Assembly (NCBI GenBank): GCA_030378015.1
Contig: JAUCGG010000038.1
Coordinates: forward strand, 1 to 33,047
From: Desulfococcaceae bacterium HSG8
GTDB taxonomy: Bacteria > Desulfobacterota > Desulfobacteria > Desulfobacterales > 4be13
DNA length: 33,047 nt
Direction: 5' to 3'
Of this stretch, positions 15,253 through 23,471 are shown piece after piece. Within the stretch, counting starts at the first letter, position 1. Every line of letters begins with the position of its first letter. The notes beneath the pieces are model-generated. The model searched no databases. It was given only the letters and a program-made list of their open reading frames with translations, and was not told where the DNA came from. A program made the position numbers and the translations under genes.

Positions 15253-15822
15253 ATCAGGACATCCGGAAGGCTGAAAATTTTTCTGTTTTCGATAATAGCC
15301 ATTACGCTGGGTATTATATTCTCAATTTTTGTAAATTATCGCAGCGAACTTACCGAAAACGCGAACCATGTCCCACCTGCCAAGGACGGATCAGACATAT
15401 CTGTCAGCAAAGTTCATCATACATCCACTAAGAACGGGATGAAGGAATGGAAGCTTACAGCAGATTCGGCAGATTATATTCGTGAGAAAAATCAGGCTGT
15501 CTTTCAGAACCTGCGTGTCACATTTTTTCTGAAAGACGAAAAAGAAGTTTATCTGACAGCAGATCAGGGAATTTTGAAAACAGATTTAAATGATATTGAA
15601 ATGACAGGGAATATTATGGTAAAGAGTGAGGGTTATATGCTTGAAACTCGGATCCTGCATTATAAACATGACAGCCGCCTGCTTTTATCAGAAGTTCCTG
15701 TTAAGATAAAAGGCGCGACTTTCGATTTTTCAGCAGACAGCCTCTCTTTTGATTTAAAGACTGACAAGGTCTGGTTCAAAGGAAATGTAAAAGGAATTTT
15801 CCGTGGAAATATCAGTTTGTAG
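15253..15822 (+). CDS. lptC: LPS export protein LptC (possible ATC start)
   Basis: LptC links the LptBFG inner-membrane transporter to LptA. The frame reads IRTSGRLKIFLFSIIAITL, GIIFSIFVNY, then a beta-jellyroll (KEWKLTADSADYIREKN, VYLTADQG, IEMTGNIMVKSEGYMLETRIL, VPVKIKGATFDFSADSL). The first ATG is at 15439, which would remove the membrane anchor. Upstream, the frame is open back to a stop at 15238-15240. AAGGGG lies at 15239-15244, correctly spaced for the ATC at 15253, which gives 190 codons, the normal LptC size. No ATG, GTG or TTG occurs in that part. Either a rare start codon is used or the first base change is a mutation or error. lptA overlaps its 3' end. Confidence 0.8.
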   Translation: MRTSGRLKIFLFSIIAITLGIIFSIFVNYRSELTENANHVPPAKDGSDISVSKVHHTSTKNGMKEWKLTADSADYIREKNQAVFQNLRVTFFLKDEKEVYLTADQGILKTDLNDIEMTGNIMVKSEGYMLETRILHYKHDSRLLLSEVPVKIKGATFDFSADSLSFDLKTDKVWFKGNVKGIFRGNISL

Positions 15823-16453
15823 TACAATGATTAATAAATTTTCTCCTTTTTCAAAGGGGGCGAAGATTTTCTGTTTTGAGAAAAGGTTGTTATGTGAGAA
15901 ATCCCCGGCCCCCCTTTACAAAAGGGGGGAGAAACTGAATTGCTGTATCAGTCGGATTTTCCGGATTTTCATCCTTATGACGGTGTTTATCATGTGGGTT
16001 ACTGACATACACGCCGGGGATAAGCCGTCTGGCACAGAAAGAATAAATGTTTCAGCAGAAACCCTGGTTTCTGACTCACAGTCAAAATGCGCCGAGTTTA
16101 TCGGAAATGTCAGGGTCACCCAAGGAAATACGGTGATCACATCCGACAAACTCAGAATTTTTTATAAAGAGAAATCAGAAACCGGGATAAAAAAAATCGT
16201 TGCCGATGGGAATGTAAAAATAAAATTTGATGATAAAACCGCGGAAACAAATCAGGCTGTATATACAACAGACGATGAAATCCTGATTCTGTCAGGCGAT
16301 GGCTCAAAAGTAACCACCGGAAAGGATTCTGTTTCCGGATCAAAGATTATCCTTTACAGAGCCGAGGGACGGGTCAAAGTCGAAGGCAACAGCGACAAGC
16401 CGGTGGAAGCGGTGATTTATCCCGGTGACAAGGGTATCATTAAGAATGATTGA
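15803..16453 (+). CDS. lptA: LPS transport protein LptA with repeat-derived N-terminus
   Basis: LptA bridges the periplasm, carrying LPS from LptC to LptD. The OstA-type jellyroll begins near residue 75: INVSAETLVSDSQSKCAEFIG, NVRVTQGNTVITSDKLRIFY, IVADGNVKIKF, GSKIILYRAEGRVKVEG. Before it, FRIFILMTVFIMWVTDIHA looks like a signal-peptide core. The GTG at 15803 has AAGGA seven bases upstream and overlaps lptC by 20 bp; ATG 15827 and ATG 15977 are alternatives. About 30 N-terminal residues (SPFSKGAKIFC ... PLYKRGEKL) are encoded by a family D inverted repeat, which seems to have inserted in frame ahead of the hydrophobic core. Confidence 0.88.
   Translation: MEISVCSTMINKFSPFSKGAKIFCFEKRLLCEKSPAPLYKRGEKLNCCISRIFRIFILMTVFIMWVTDIHAGDKPSGTERINVSAETLVSDSQSKCAEFIGNVRVTQGNTVITSDKLRIFYKEKSETGIKKIVADGNVKIKFDDKTAETNQAVYTTDDEILILSGDGSKVTTGKDSVSGSKIILYRAEGRVKVEGNSDKPVEAVIYPGDKGIIKND
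15841..15935. repeat. Inverted repeat, family D copy inside lptA
   Basis: TTCTCCTTTTTCAAAGGGGG opens the element and CCCCCCTTTACAAAAGGGGG then GAGAAAC closes it; GAAGATTTTCTG and GAAATCCCCGG lie inside. The layout (CCTTTnnAAAGGGGG, GATTTTT, ATCCCC, CCCCCTTT, AAGGGGG) matches the 20733-20869 copy. It lies within the lptA reading frame. Confidence 0.75.
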
Positions 16454-16456
16454 CAA

Positions 16457-17185
16457 ATGACAACACTGTCCCTTCAGGAACTGGTAAAGATGTATCATGG
16501 AAGACAGGTGGTAAATTCTGTAAGTATGACTGTTGAAAGCGGCAGTGTCGCTGGACTCCTGGGACCCAACGGTGCAGGTAAAACCACAACATTCTATATG
16601 ACAGTGGGAATGGTAAAGCCGGACAGGGGGAAGGTTTTTCTTGACGATGAAGATATTACAGATTACCCTATGTACCTGAGAGCGCGGAAAGGGGTCGGCT
16701 ATCTTCCCCAGGAAACATCTATTTTCAGAAAGCTGACCGTAAAGCAAAATGTTATGGCAATTCTGGAAATTATCCCCGGAACAGCCTCAAAAGCCGAACA
16801 GGAAGATCGGACAGAGATGCTGCTTGATGAACTGGGGATAAGACACCTTGCAGAGCAGAGAGCCAGCGTACTATCCGGCGGGGAAAAGCGTCGTTTGGAA
16901 ATTACCAGGGCACTGGCAACAGAACCTTCGTTTATGCTTCTGGACGAGCCTTTTGCAGGTGTTGACCCGCTTGCTGTCATTGATATCAGAAATATCATCA
17001 TACATCTGAAAAGGCGCGGTATCGGAATTCTTATCTCTGATCACAGTGTAAGGGAAACACTCGGTGTGTGTGACAAGGCATACATATTAAATGAAGGAGA
17101 AGTAATCGAATCCGGTTCCCCGGAAAAAATAGCCTCAAGCCGGATTGCCCGGCATTTTTACCTGGGCGAAGAATTCAGTTTATAG
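16457..17185 (+). CDS. lptB: LPS export ABC transporter ATPase LptB
   Basis: A 242-residue ABC ATPase that powers LPS extraction by LptFG. Walker A is GPNGAGKTTTFYM (~residues 36-48), the Q-loop is GYLPQETSIFRKLTV, the signature is VLSGGEKRRLEI, Walker B is PSFMLLDEPFAGVDPLAV, and the H-loop is ISDHSVRETL. These are typical of LptB rather than LivG/LivF. It starts four bases after the lptA stop, so it is in the same operon. LptF and LptG are not in the window. Confidence 0.97.
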   Translation: MTTLSLQELVKMYHGRQVVNSVSMTVESGSVAGLLGPNGAGKTTTFYMTVGMVKPDRGKVFLDDEDITDYPMYLRARKGVGYLPQETSIFRKLTVKQNVMAILEIIPGTASKAEQEDRTEMLLDELGIRHLAEQRASVLSGGEKRRLEITRALATEPSFMLLDEPFAGVDPLAVIDIRNIIIHLKRRGIGILISDHSVRETLGVCDKAYILNEGEVIESGSPEKIASSRIARHFYLGEEFSL

Positions 17186-17211
17186 ATTAACCTTGCTCCC
17201 GGCGCTTCGAA

Positions 17212-17240
17212 GATTGACAAATGCTTGTGATTTGTCAATC
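17212..17240. promoter_or_regulatory. Perfect hairpin between lptB and rpoN
   Basis: GATTGACAAAT, a 7-nt loop GCTTGTG, and ATTTGTCAATC form a perfect 11-bp stem 50 bp before rpoN. There is no U tract, so it is not an obvious terminator; it could be an mRNA stability element or a protein-binding site. Confidence 0.55.
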
Positions 17241-17286
17241 CCAAGCGGGCATTTCGGGATCGGCTTAAGAAACAAACAACAGAAAA

Positions 17287-18708
17287 ATGGTCGAACTAAA
17301 ACAGAATCTCAAATTAAGTCAGCAACTGGTGATGACGCCCCAGCTTCAGATGGCAATAAAACTGTTGCAATTGTCCAGACTGGAACTAGTTGATACTATC
17401 CGCCAGGAACTTGAAGAAAATCCCGCGCTGGAAGAAGTTCAGGACAGCCTTGATGCTTCGGAATATGAAAATCCGGCTGATGACGTATCTGTAGAAAAGG
17501 AAGTCACCATAGAGGAAAAAATACATGATGGCATTGACTGGAGGGATTATATTGAAGAATACAATTCTCCCGGTAAAGCCAGTTTTGAGATCGAAGGAAA
17601 GGACGCTCCGAAATTCGAATCGTTTATTTCACATAAAGAATCCCTGTCGGATCATCTTTTCTGGCAGCTTTCCATGACATCCGCGACAGAAGAGGAAAAA
17701 AGGATCGGAACGATTATTATCGGAAACCTTAATAAAAACGGATATGTAGATATTCCGATGGAAGAACTTGCGCGGGTAAACGGGTATTCACCTGAGAAAG
17801 TTGCGGACGTGTTAGCCCTGTTGCAAACATTCGATCCCATCGGTATATGTGCAAGAGACTTGGCTGAGTGCCTTCTGATACAGATGAGACGAGTAGGAAT
17901 CGGTGATTCCCTGGCCACAGATATCATCGCTGATCATCTCAACCATCTGGAAAACAGGAATTACAGTGCAATATGCAAAGCATTAAAAGTGAGTATGAAA
18001 GAAGTCATTTCTGCAGTGAATATGATCAAAGAACTGGATCCCCGTCCCGGCCGTAAATTCAGCGACGAAGCCCCGCAATATATCGAACCGGATATCTTTG
18101 TACATAAACTGGAAGACGAATTTGTGGTCGTTTTAAATGACGACGGTATGCCCAGGCTTTGTATCAATGCCTTTTATCGAAGCGCTTTTAACGGTGGAAA
18201 AGAGTTTAGCGAAGGCGCGAAAGAGTATGTGCAGGAAAAACTGAATTCCGCTACCTGGCTGATCAAGAGCATTCACCAGCGTCAGAAAACCATATATAAG
18301 GTGATGGAAAGTATTCTGAAATTCCAGAAGGAGTTTTTTGAGAAGGGCTTAACCCATTTAAAGCCGATGGTACTCAAAGACGTGGCAGAAGATATTGATA
18401 TGCATGAATCAACTATCAGCAGGGTGACAACCAACAAATATGCATATACGCCCCTGGGAATTTTTGAATTGAAATATTTTTTTAACAGTTCTATAAGCCG
18501 GATGCACGGTGGCGGATCACTAGCATCTGCCAGCGTTCAGGAAAGGATAAAACAACTCATTGGGAATGAGGACTCAAAAAAGCCTTACAGCGATGAAAAA
18601 ATTTCAAAAATTTTAAAAGAATCGAACATTAACATCGCTCGAAGAACAGTAGCCAAATATCGGGAAACGCTCAGAATATTACCATCTAACAAACGAAGAC
18701 AACCATAG
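17287..18708 (+). CDS. rpoN: RNA polymerase sigma-54 factor
   Basis: Sigma-54 directs transcription from -24/-12 promoters with AAA+ activators. Region I is complete (LKQNLKLSQQLVMTPQLQMAIKLLQLSRLEL, residues ~4-34), followed by an acidic region II (residues ~45-100). The core-binding part is at ~110-300. The HTH region includes MVLKDVAEDIDMHESTISRVTTNKY, and the RpoN box ARRTVAKYRE is at ~455 close to the end. Length 473 is normal. It sits in the conserved lptB-rpoN-hpf-ptsN-rapZ order and is followed 12 bp later by hpf. Confidence 0.97.
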   Translation: MVELKQNLKLSQQLVMTPQLQMAIKLLQLSRLELVDTIRQELEENPALEEVQDSLDASEYENPADDVSVEKEVTIEEKIHDGIDWRDYIEEYNSPGKASFEIEGKDAPKFESFISHKESLSDHLFWQLSMTSATEEEKRIGTIIIGNLNKNGYVDIPMEELARVNGYSPEKVADVLALLQTFDPIGICARDLAECLLIQMRRVGIGDSLATDIIADHLNHLENRNYSAICKALKVSMKEVISAVNMIKELDPRPGRKFSDEAPQYIEPDIFVHKLEDEFVVVLNDDGMPRLCINAFYRSAFNGGKEFSEGAKEYVQEKLNSATWLIKSIHQRQKTIYKVMESILKFQKEFFEKGLTHLKPMVLKDVAEDIDMHESTISRVTTNKYAYTPLGIFELKYFFNSSISRMHGGGSLASASVQERIKQLIGNEDSKKPYSDEKISKILKESNINIARRTVAKYRETLRILPSNKRRQP

Positions 18709-18720
18709 GAGGCATTACGC

Positions 18721-19251
18721 ATGCAGACGTCTGTAACTTTTAAAAATATCGACTCTTCAGACCATCTGAAAGCTTATGTCAGCGGGAAACTGGACCGTTT
18801 TGACAAATTTCTTGACAATCCTGCGGAAGCAAATGTGGTCCTGTCAGTTGAAAAATTTCGGCATATTGCCGAAATTAAGATCATCGGTGACAGACTGTCC
18901 ATAAATGGCAAAGAAGAGACCGATGACATGTATTCGGCAATTGATATGGTCATGGACAAGCTTGAAAAGCAGATAAAAAAAAACAAGCAGAAACGCAGAA
19001 GCGGTTCCAAAGCCAGGGTAGCTGATGTTATTACCGAAGATGTTTTGCCTGATTTACAGGATGAAGATATCCCGATGCAGGTGAAGGTCAAGAACATCGA
19101 ATATAAGCCGATGGACATTGAAGAGGCCATTATGCAGATGGATCTGAGTAACGACAATTTCCTGGTATTTACCAATGCCAAAACCGATAAGATTAACGTC
19201 CTTTACTATCGCAAGGACGGACATTACGGACTGATTCAGCCCAGTAATTAG
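18721..19251 (+). CDS. hpf: Ribosome hibernation-promoting factor, long form
   Basis: Residues 1-100 are the HPF/YfiA fold (MQTSVTFKNIDSSDHLKAYV...KLDRFDKFLDNPAEANVVLSVE) ending in a basic stretch (KKNKQKRRSG). Residues ~118-176 are the long-HPF C-terminal dimerisation domain (VKVKNIEYKPMDIEEAIMQMDLS, FLVFTNAKTDKINVLYYRKDGHYGLIQP). Long HPF pairs ribosomes into 100S dimers in stationary phase. AGGAGG twelve bases upstream is a strong ribosome site. ptsN starts one base after its stop. Confidence 0.97.
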   Translation: MQTSVTFKNIDSSDHLKAYVSGKLDRFDKFLDNPAEANVVLSVEKFRHIAEIKIIGDRLSINGKEETDDMYSAIDMVMDKLEKQIKKNKQKRRSGSKARVADVITEDVLPDLQDEDIPMQVKVKNIEYKPMDIEEAIMQMDLSNDNFLVFTNAKTDKINVLYYRKDGHYGLIQPSN

Positions 19252-19252
19252 T

Positions 19253-19714
19253 ATGATGAAAATTCTTGATGTGTTAAAAAAACAAGCGGTTCTTGCAGAC
19301 CTGAAGTCGAGAGACAAGAAAGGTATTGTGGAAGAACTCTCAGAACCGGTGGCCGGCATTGCCGGCGTCAGCCATGATGAACTTGTACGAATACTCATGG
19401 AAAGGGAACAACTGGGGAGTACCGCTATCGGCGGCGGTATCGGTATTCCCCATGGCAAAATGAAGGGGCTTGAATCATTGGCTATGGGGGTCGGTTTAAG
19501 CCGGAGAGGTGTTGAATTTGAATCCATAGACGGGCGCCTGACTCACATTTTTTTTCTGCTGCTCGCACCGGAAAATTCAACCGGCCTTCACCTGAAGTGC
19601 CTGGCTCAAGTTTCAAGAATGCTGAAAAGCGAACCGTTTAAGGAGCGTTTGCTGAATTCCGGAACCAGTGACGAAATTTTCAACATCATAAGATCAGAGG
19701 ATGAAGAATTTTAG
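19253..19714 (+). CDS. ptsN: Nitrogen PTS EIIA protein
   Basis: A 153-residue EIIA-Ntr/fructose-type phosphoacceptor. The active His lies in IGGGIGIPHGKMKGL (residues ~63-77), and LFFLLAPE-type sequence (HIFFLLLAPENSTGLHLKCLAQVSRML) follows as in the family. EIIA-Ntr is phosphorylated by EI-Ntr/NPr and regulates potassium uptake and sigma-54-related functions in proteobacteria. Its position between hpf and rapZ is canonical. EI and HPr genes are not in the window. Confidence 0.95.
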   Translation: MMKILDVLKKQAVLADLKSRDKKGIVEELSEPVAGIAGVSHDELVRILMEREQLGSTAIGGGIGIPHGKMKGLESLAMGVGLSRRGVEFESIDGRLTHIFFLLLAPENSTGLHLKCLAQVSRMLKSEPFKERLLNSGTSDEIFNIIRSEDEEF

Positions 19715-19738
19715 GCTTCCGGACTTTCAGCTATTCAA

Positions 19739-20593
19739 ATGAAAATTTTTATTATCACAGGACTTTCAGGCTCTGGTAAAAGTACGGCAATAGCGGCTTT
19801 TGAAGACGCGGGGTTTTATTGTGTAGATAACATGCCTGTTGCGCTTCTTCCCAAGTTTCTGGAATTACCCATTGAATACGGATCCGAAATCGCGGGAGTT
19901 GCTTTTGTGATGGATCTTCGCGAAAAGGGTTTTCTTTTCAGATATAAATCCGCGTTTAAGCTGCTTCGGGAAAAAGGATATGATTTTGAAATTCTCTTCC
20001 TGGAAGCAGATGAGAATATCTTGGTGCAACGGTATAGCCAGACTCGCCGGCAACACCCCCTGTCTCAGAACAAGAACCTTACACATGGCATCCGGGAAGA
20101 ACGGGAGCAATTGGAAGACCTGAGAGAATCAGCGGACAGAATCATTGACACCTCTAATTACAATGTACATAAACTCAAGTCTGTTATCCTTGACATAGCG
20201 CAGAGGGTCAGAGAATTTGCCCTTATGAAAATAAATATTCTTTCCTTTGGTTTCAGATATGGTATTCCTCATGATGCTGATCTGATCATAGATGTCCGTT
20301 TTCTGGCAAACCCGTATTTTGTTCCTGAACTGAAAGAACTGACCGGAGAAACAGAGACCGTAAGACACTATGTTCTGAATAGTGATGAGACCCGCATGTT
20401 TCTGGATAAATATCTTAACCTGCTTGATTTTTTAATCCCTCTGTATGAAAGGGAAGGAAAGGCTTACCTGACCATCGGGGTAGGGTGTACAGGCGGATAC
20501 CATCGCTCTGTTGCAATAGCGCGCGTCATATTTGACCATGTAAACAAACCTGAGCGACTGGTTGAGATTACGCACCGCGATATTGAAAAATGA
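19739..20593 (+). CDS. rapZ: RNase adapter RapZ / nucleotide-binding protein YvcJ family
   Basis: A 284-residue P-loop protein that in enterobacteria senses glucosamine-6-P and guides RNase E to the GlmZ sRNA that controls glmS. Walker A is ITGLSGSGKSTA; YCVDNMPVALLPKF, FLEADENILVQRYSQTRRQHPLS and the C-terminal FSFGFRYGIPHDADLIIDVRFLANPYFVPELK and IGVGCTGGYHRSVAIA are diagnostic. The TGA stop is the first unit of the GTGAAAC heptamer array that follows. A GlmS-like protein is also encoded further along (24637-28302), but nothing visible here ties the two. Confidence 0.97.
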   Translation: MKIFIITGLSGSGKSTAIAAFEDAGFYCVDNMPVALLPKFLELPIEYGSEIAGVAFVMDLREKGFLFRYKSAFKLLREKGYDFEILFLEADENILVQRYSQTRRQHPLSQNKNLTHGIREEREQLEDLRESADRIIDTSNYNVHKLKSVILDIAQRVREFALMKINILSFGFRYGIPHDADLIIDVRFLANPYFVPELKELTGETETVRHYVLNSDETRMFLDKYLNLLDFLIPLYEREGKAYLTIGVGCTGGYHRSVAIARVIFDHVNKPERLVEITHRDIEK

Positions 20594-20698
20594 AACGTGA
20601 AACGTGAAACGTGAAACGTGAAACGTGAAACGTGAAACGTGAAACGTGAAAAGTAATGCGTAATGCGTAATGCGTAATACGTAATACGTAATACGTAA
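20591..20698. repeat. Heptamer arrays (TGAAACG then TAATGCG)
   Basis: Starting at the rapZ stop, about eight units of TGAAACG are followed by units of TAATGCG and then TAATACG. The complement CGCATTACGCATTACGTTTTCACG lies at 20880-20902, beyond the family D repeat, so the two arrays could pair around it. Confidence 0.9.
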
Positions 20699-20732
20699 AA
20701 AAATTGATGAGTAAAATGAAAGATGTCAATAG

Positions 20733-20869
20733 TACAGCACTTTTTAAGTTCGTCCCCCCCTTTTTTAAAGGTGGCCGGGGGGATTTTTCATTGACAGAAA
20801 AGTGAGTTATGCCAAAAATCCCCCCCGCCCCCCTTTAAAAAAGGGGGGGGAACTTAAAAAGTGCTGTAA
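20733..20869. repeat. Inverted repeat, family D (longest copy)
   Basis: Outer arms TACAGCACTTTTTAAGTTCG and its complement pair almost perfectly, then CCCCCCCTTTTTTAAAG against CTTTAAAAAAGGGGGGG, then GGGGGGATTTTT against AAAAATCCCCCC, leaving a short loop. It is itself flanked by complementary heptamer arrays. Confidence 0.9.
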
Positions 20870-20912
20870 TAGTGCCACGCATTACGCATTACGTTTTCAC
20901 GAAAGGAATTCT

Positions 20913-21326
20913 ATGATTGGTATAGTGATTGTCACACATGCCCGACTGGGGGACGCGCTCATTGAGGCTTCTGAATTTATCCTTCAGAAACGACCCGAGG
21001 CAGTTGTGTCGGTTTCAATAAATATAAATGAAAACGCGGATAAACTGCGTAAAAAAGTTTCAGAGGGGATTAAGACCGTCAGGCAGAAGGAAGGTGTGTT
21101 AATCCTTACAGATATGTTCGGCGGAACCCCTTCCAATCTGAGCTATTCATTCCTTGAAGAAGGGCGGGTGGAAGTCATATCAGGGGTAAACCTTCCCATC
21201 CTGGTCAAGGCTGTTAATTCCCGGGAAAGGATGAAACTCGGAGGCTTTGCAGAATGCCTGGAGTCTGAAGGGAAGAAAAGCATTACCCTCGCGAGTGGGA
21301 TTTTAAAGGGAAACAAACGAAGCTGA
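20913..21326 (+). CDS. PTS EIIA protein, mannose family
   Basis: A 137-residue EIIA-Man domain (typical ~130-140). The phospho-His is in IVIVTHARLGDALIEA at residue ~9; LTDMFGGTPSNLS and VISGVNLPILVKAVNSR are the other signature segments. I chose ATG 20913, with AAGGA seven bases upstream, because the longer frame from 20802 would be read from repeat DNA. In many deltaproteobacteria this gene follows rapZ and is followed by IIB/IIC/IID or HPr/EI genes; none is seen here, so it is likely regulatory or works with components elsewhere. Confidence 0.93.
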   Translation: MIGIVIVTHARLGDALIEASEFILQKRPEAVVSVSININENADKLRKKVSEGIKTVRQKEGVLILTDMFGGTPSNLSYSFLEEGRVEVISGVNLPILVKAVNSRERMKLGGFAECLESEGKKSITLASGILKGNKRS

Positions 21327-21348
21327 TCCACCTTTACACAGGAATGCA

Positions 21349-21478
21349 AAAATCACGCCATGTGCAACTTTTTTTAACCGAAGAGAACACAGACATATAA
21401 TGCCGCAAAGACACAAAAGAACCTTCGTGGAACTTCGCGTCTTTGTGCCTTCGTGGCATTATAGTCGCACATCGCGTA
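21349..21478. repeat. Family C repeat, copy 2
   Basis: ACGCCATGTGCAACTTTTTTTAA, GAACACAGACATATAATGCC, GCAAAGACACAAAAG, then CTTCGCGTCTTTGTGCCTTC, GTGGCATTATAGTCGCACAT and CGCGT. The ends CATGTGCAACT and GTCGCACATCGCG are roughly complementary. It separates the EIIA gene from gap. Confidence 0.8.
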
Positions 21479-21615
21479 AAAATCTCATTTTTGCAAAAAA
21501 ACATCGGAAAGCTGCCTTTTCAGGCCGGAGGCCCGTTTCAGATATGACTTTTCCGGCAGAACATGCAAAAGGCGGGCACTTTCGACTCTGAATTTTTTAA
21601 TGTAGAGGAGAGAAT

Positions 21616-22620
21616 ATGAGTATAAAAATAGGTATCAACGGCTTTGGAAGGATCGGGCGCCTGGTGTGCAGGGTTGCAATGGCTCACCCTGAAGTTGAGG
21701 TTGTAGCGATCAACGATCTTATGGACGGAGCCATGATGGCTCATCTCCTGATGTATGATTCTGTCCACGGCAAGCTTGATGCAGAAGTTACGGCAAAAGA
21801 GGACTTGATTGAAGTGGGGGGAAAAACCATTGCCATCACCTCTGTCAGGGACCCTGAAAAACTGAACTGGAAGGATGTCGGGGCTGATATTGTGGCCGAG
21901 TGTACCGGGCTTTTCAGAGATCGCGAAAATGCTTCAAAACATCTGGCAGCAGGCGCGCGTAAAGTGATCATATCCGCGCCCGCCAAGGATCCTGACATTA
22001 CCATTGTCATGGGTGTAAATTCAAACCGTTATGATCCCGGACAGCATCACATCATATCCAATGCATCCTGTACAACCAACTGCCTTGCCCCTGTTGCTAA
22101 AGTTCTCCTTGAAAATTTCGGCATCCGATGCGGGCTGATGACAACAGTTCATGCTTACACAGGGGATCAGCGTCTTCTTGATTTTCCTCATAAAGATCTC
22201 CGAAGAGCGAGGGCTGCCGCGCTCTCCATGATCCCGACCACAACAGGAGCGGCCAGGGCTGTTTCCCTGGTACTTCCGGAACTGGATGGCAAACTCAACG
22301 GGCTTGCTATCCGTGTGCCGACCCCCAATGTGTCTGTTGTCGATTTTGTGGCCTTTATTGAAAAATCAGGGGTTACAGTTTCCGATGTCAATGATGCTTT
22401 TAAAAAAGCTTCGGAAGGACCACTTTCCGGCATACTCGGGTACAGTGACCTTCCATTGGTATCTGTGGATTTCAATGGTTCGGCATTATCTTCGATTGTT
22501 GATGCCCCGACAACTTATAAAGTTGATGATATGGTAAAAGTGCTTGCCTGGTATGATAATGAATCAGGCTATTCCAACAGGATGGTTGACTTGGCAGCCA
22601 TGATCGGGTCCCAGTTGTAA
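21616..22620 (+). CDS. gap: Glyceraldehyde-3-phosphate dehydrogenase, type I
   Basis: A 334-residue enzyme that oxidises glyceraldehyde-3-P to 1,3-bisphosphoglycerate. The Rossmann motif is INGFGRIGRLVCR at the N-terminus, with Asp in AINDLMDG consistent with NAD preference. The catalytic Cys is in SNASCTTNCLAPVAKVL (~residue 152), His in TTVHAYTGDQRLLD, and WYDNESGYSNRMVDL closes the protein. GAGGAG six bases upstream is a strong ribosome site. tpiA and secG follow, a frequent glycolysis-secretion arrangement. Confidence 0.98.
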   Translation: MSIKIGINGFGRIGRLVCRVAMAHPEVEVVAINDLMDGAMMAHLLMYDSVHGKLDAEVTAKEDLIEVGGKTIAITSVRDPEKLNWKDVGADIVAECTGLFRDRENASKHLAAGARKVIISAPAKDPDITIVMGVNSNRYDPGQHHIISNASCTTNCLAPVAKVLLENFGIRCGLMTTVHAYTGDQRLLDFPHKDLRRARAAALSMIPTTTGAARAVSLVLPELDGKLNGLAIRVPTPNVSVVDFVAFIEKSGVTVSDVNDAFKKASEGPLSGILGYSDLPLVSVDFNGSALSSIVDAPTTYKVDDMVKVLAWYDNESGYSNRMVDLAAMIGSQL

Positions 22621-22688
22621 AAAATCTATCTGTAAATTGGACGGATTTATGAGTTGCTGATTATCGCTGATTATCAGAGGAGGTCATT

Positions 22689-23450
22689 ATGGAAAATCGC
22701 AGGCCCCTGATTGCAGGAAACTGGAAGATGTATAAAACATGTTCCGAGGCCCTTGAAACCGCGGGAAAACTGAAAGACCTGGTAAAAGATGTGACAGATG
22801 CGGATGTTATGATTGCCCCGCCTTTCACTGCACTTTCAGCGGTTTCGGATGTTGTGAAAGGGAGTTGTGTTTCGCTGGGTGCGCAAAATCTTTTTTGGGA
22901 AAATGAAGGGGCTTATACTGGTGAAATATCAGCAGCCATGCTCCTTTCTGCCGGATGCAGGTATGCTATTATCGGTCATTCCGAACGCCGCCAGCATTTC
23001 GGTGAGACTGATGAGGCAGTGAATAAAAAAATTAAAACTGCTATCAGTTCGGATTTAATACCGATTTTTTGTTTGGGAGAGACAGAGGCTGAAAGAGAAT
23101 CAAAAGATACGTTTTCTGTGCTTGACAAACAGGTAACAAATGGTCTAAAAGGATTTGTTACGGACGAGTTGGAAACGCTTGTTATCGCGTATGAGCCGGT
23201 GTGGGCCATCGGGACGGGTAAAACAGCGACATCTGGCCAGGCTCAGGAGGTTCATGCGTTTTTGCGTTCATGGATTGAAAAAAATCTTGGAAATATGCTT
23301 GCCAAATCCATTCGAATAGTATATGGAGGGAGCGTTAAGCCGGGCAATATTGCGGAACTGATGAATATGCCGGATGTGGATGGCGCGCTCGTAGGAGGTG
23401 CAAGTCTGGATGCGGAGATATTCAGTAAGATCGTCCGGTTTGATAAATAG
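22689..23450 (+). CDS. tpiA: Triosephosphate isomerase
   Basis: A 253-residue TIM barrel interconverting DHAP and glyceraldehyde-3-P. Active-site residues are visible: Asn and Lys in AGNWKMYKT, His in IIGHSERR, and Glu in AYEPVWAIGTGKTATS (loop 6). YGGSVKPGN and VGGASLDAE form the phosphate-binding end. GAGGAGGT upstream is a near-perfect Shine-Dalgarno site. It follows gap by 68 bp and precedes secG by 21 bp. Confidence 0.98.
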   Translation: MENRRPLIAGNWKMYKTCSEALETAGKLKDLVKDVTDADVMIAPPFTALSAVSDVVKGSCVSLGAQNLFWENEGAYTGEISAAMLLSAGCRYAIIGHSERRQHFGETDEAVNKKIKTAISSDLIPIFCLGETEAERESKDTFSVLDKQVTNGLKGFVTDELETLVIAYEPVWAIGTGKTATSGQAQEVHAFLRSWIEKNLGNMLAKSIRIVYGGSVKPGNIAELMNMPDVDGALVGGASLDAEIFSKIVRFDK

Positions 23451-23471
23451 TTTGTTGAGGTGGGTTTCTGA

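Noticed and set aside
20802-20912. Longer N-terminus for the EIIA gene
   Set aside because: These codons are repeat DNA (MSYAKNPPRPPLKKGGELKK), while ATG 20913 has a good ribosome site and matches the family start.
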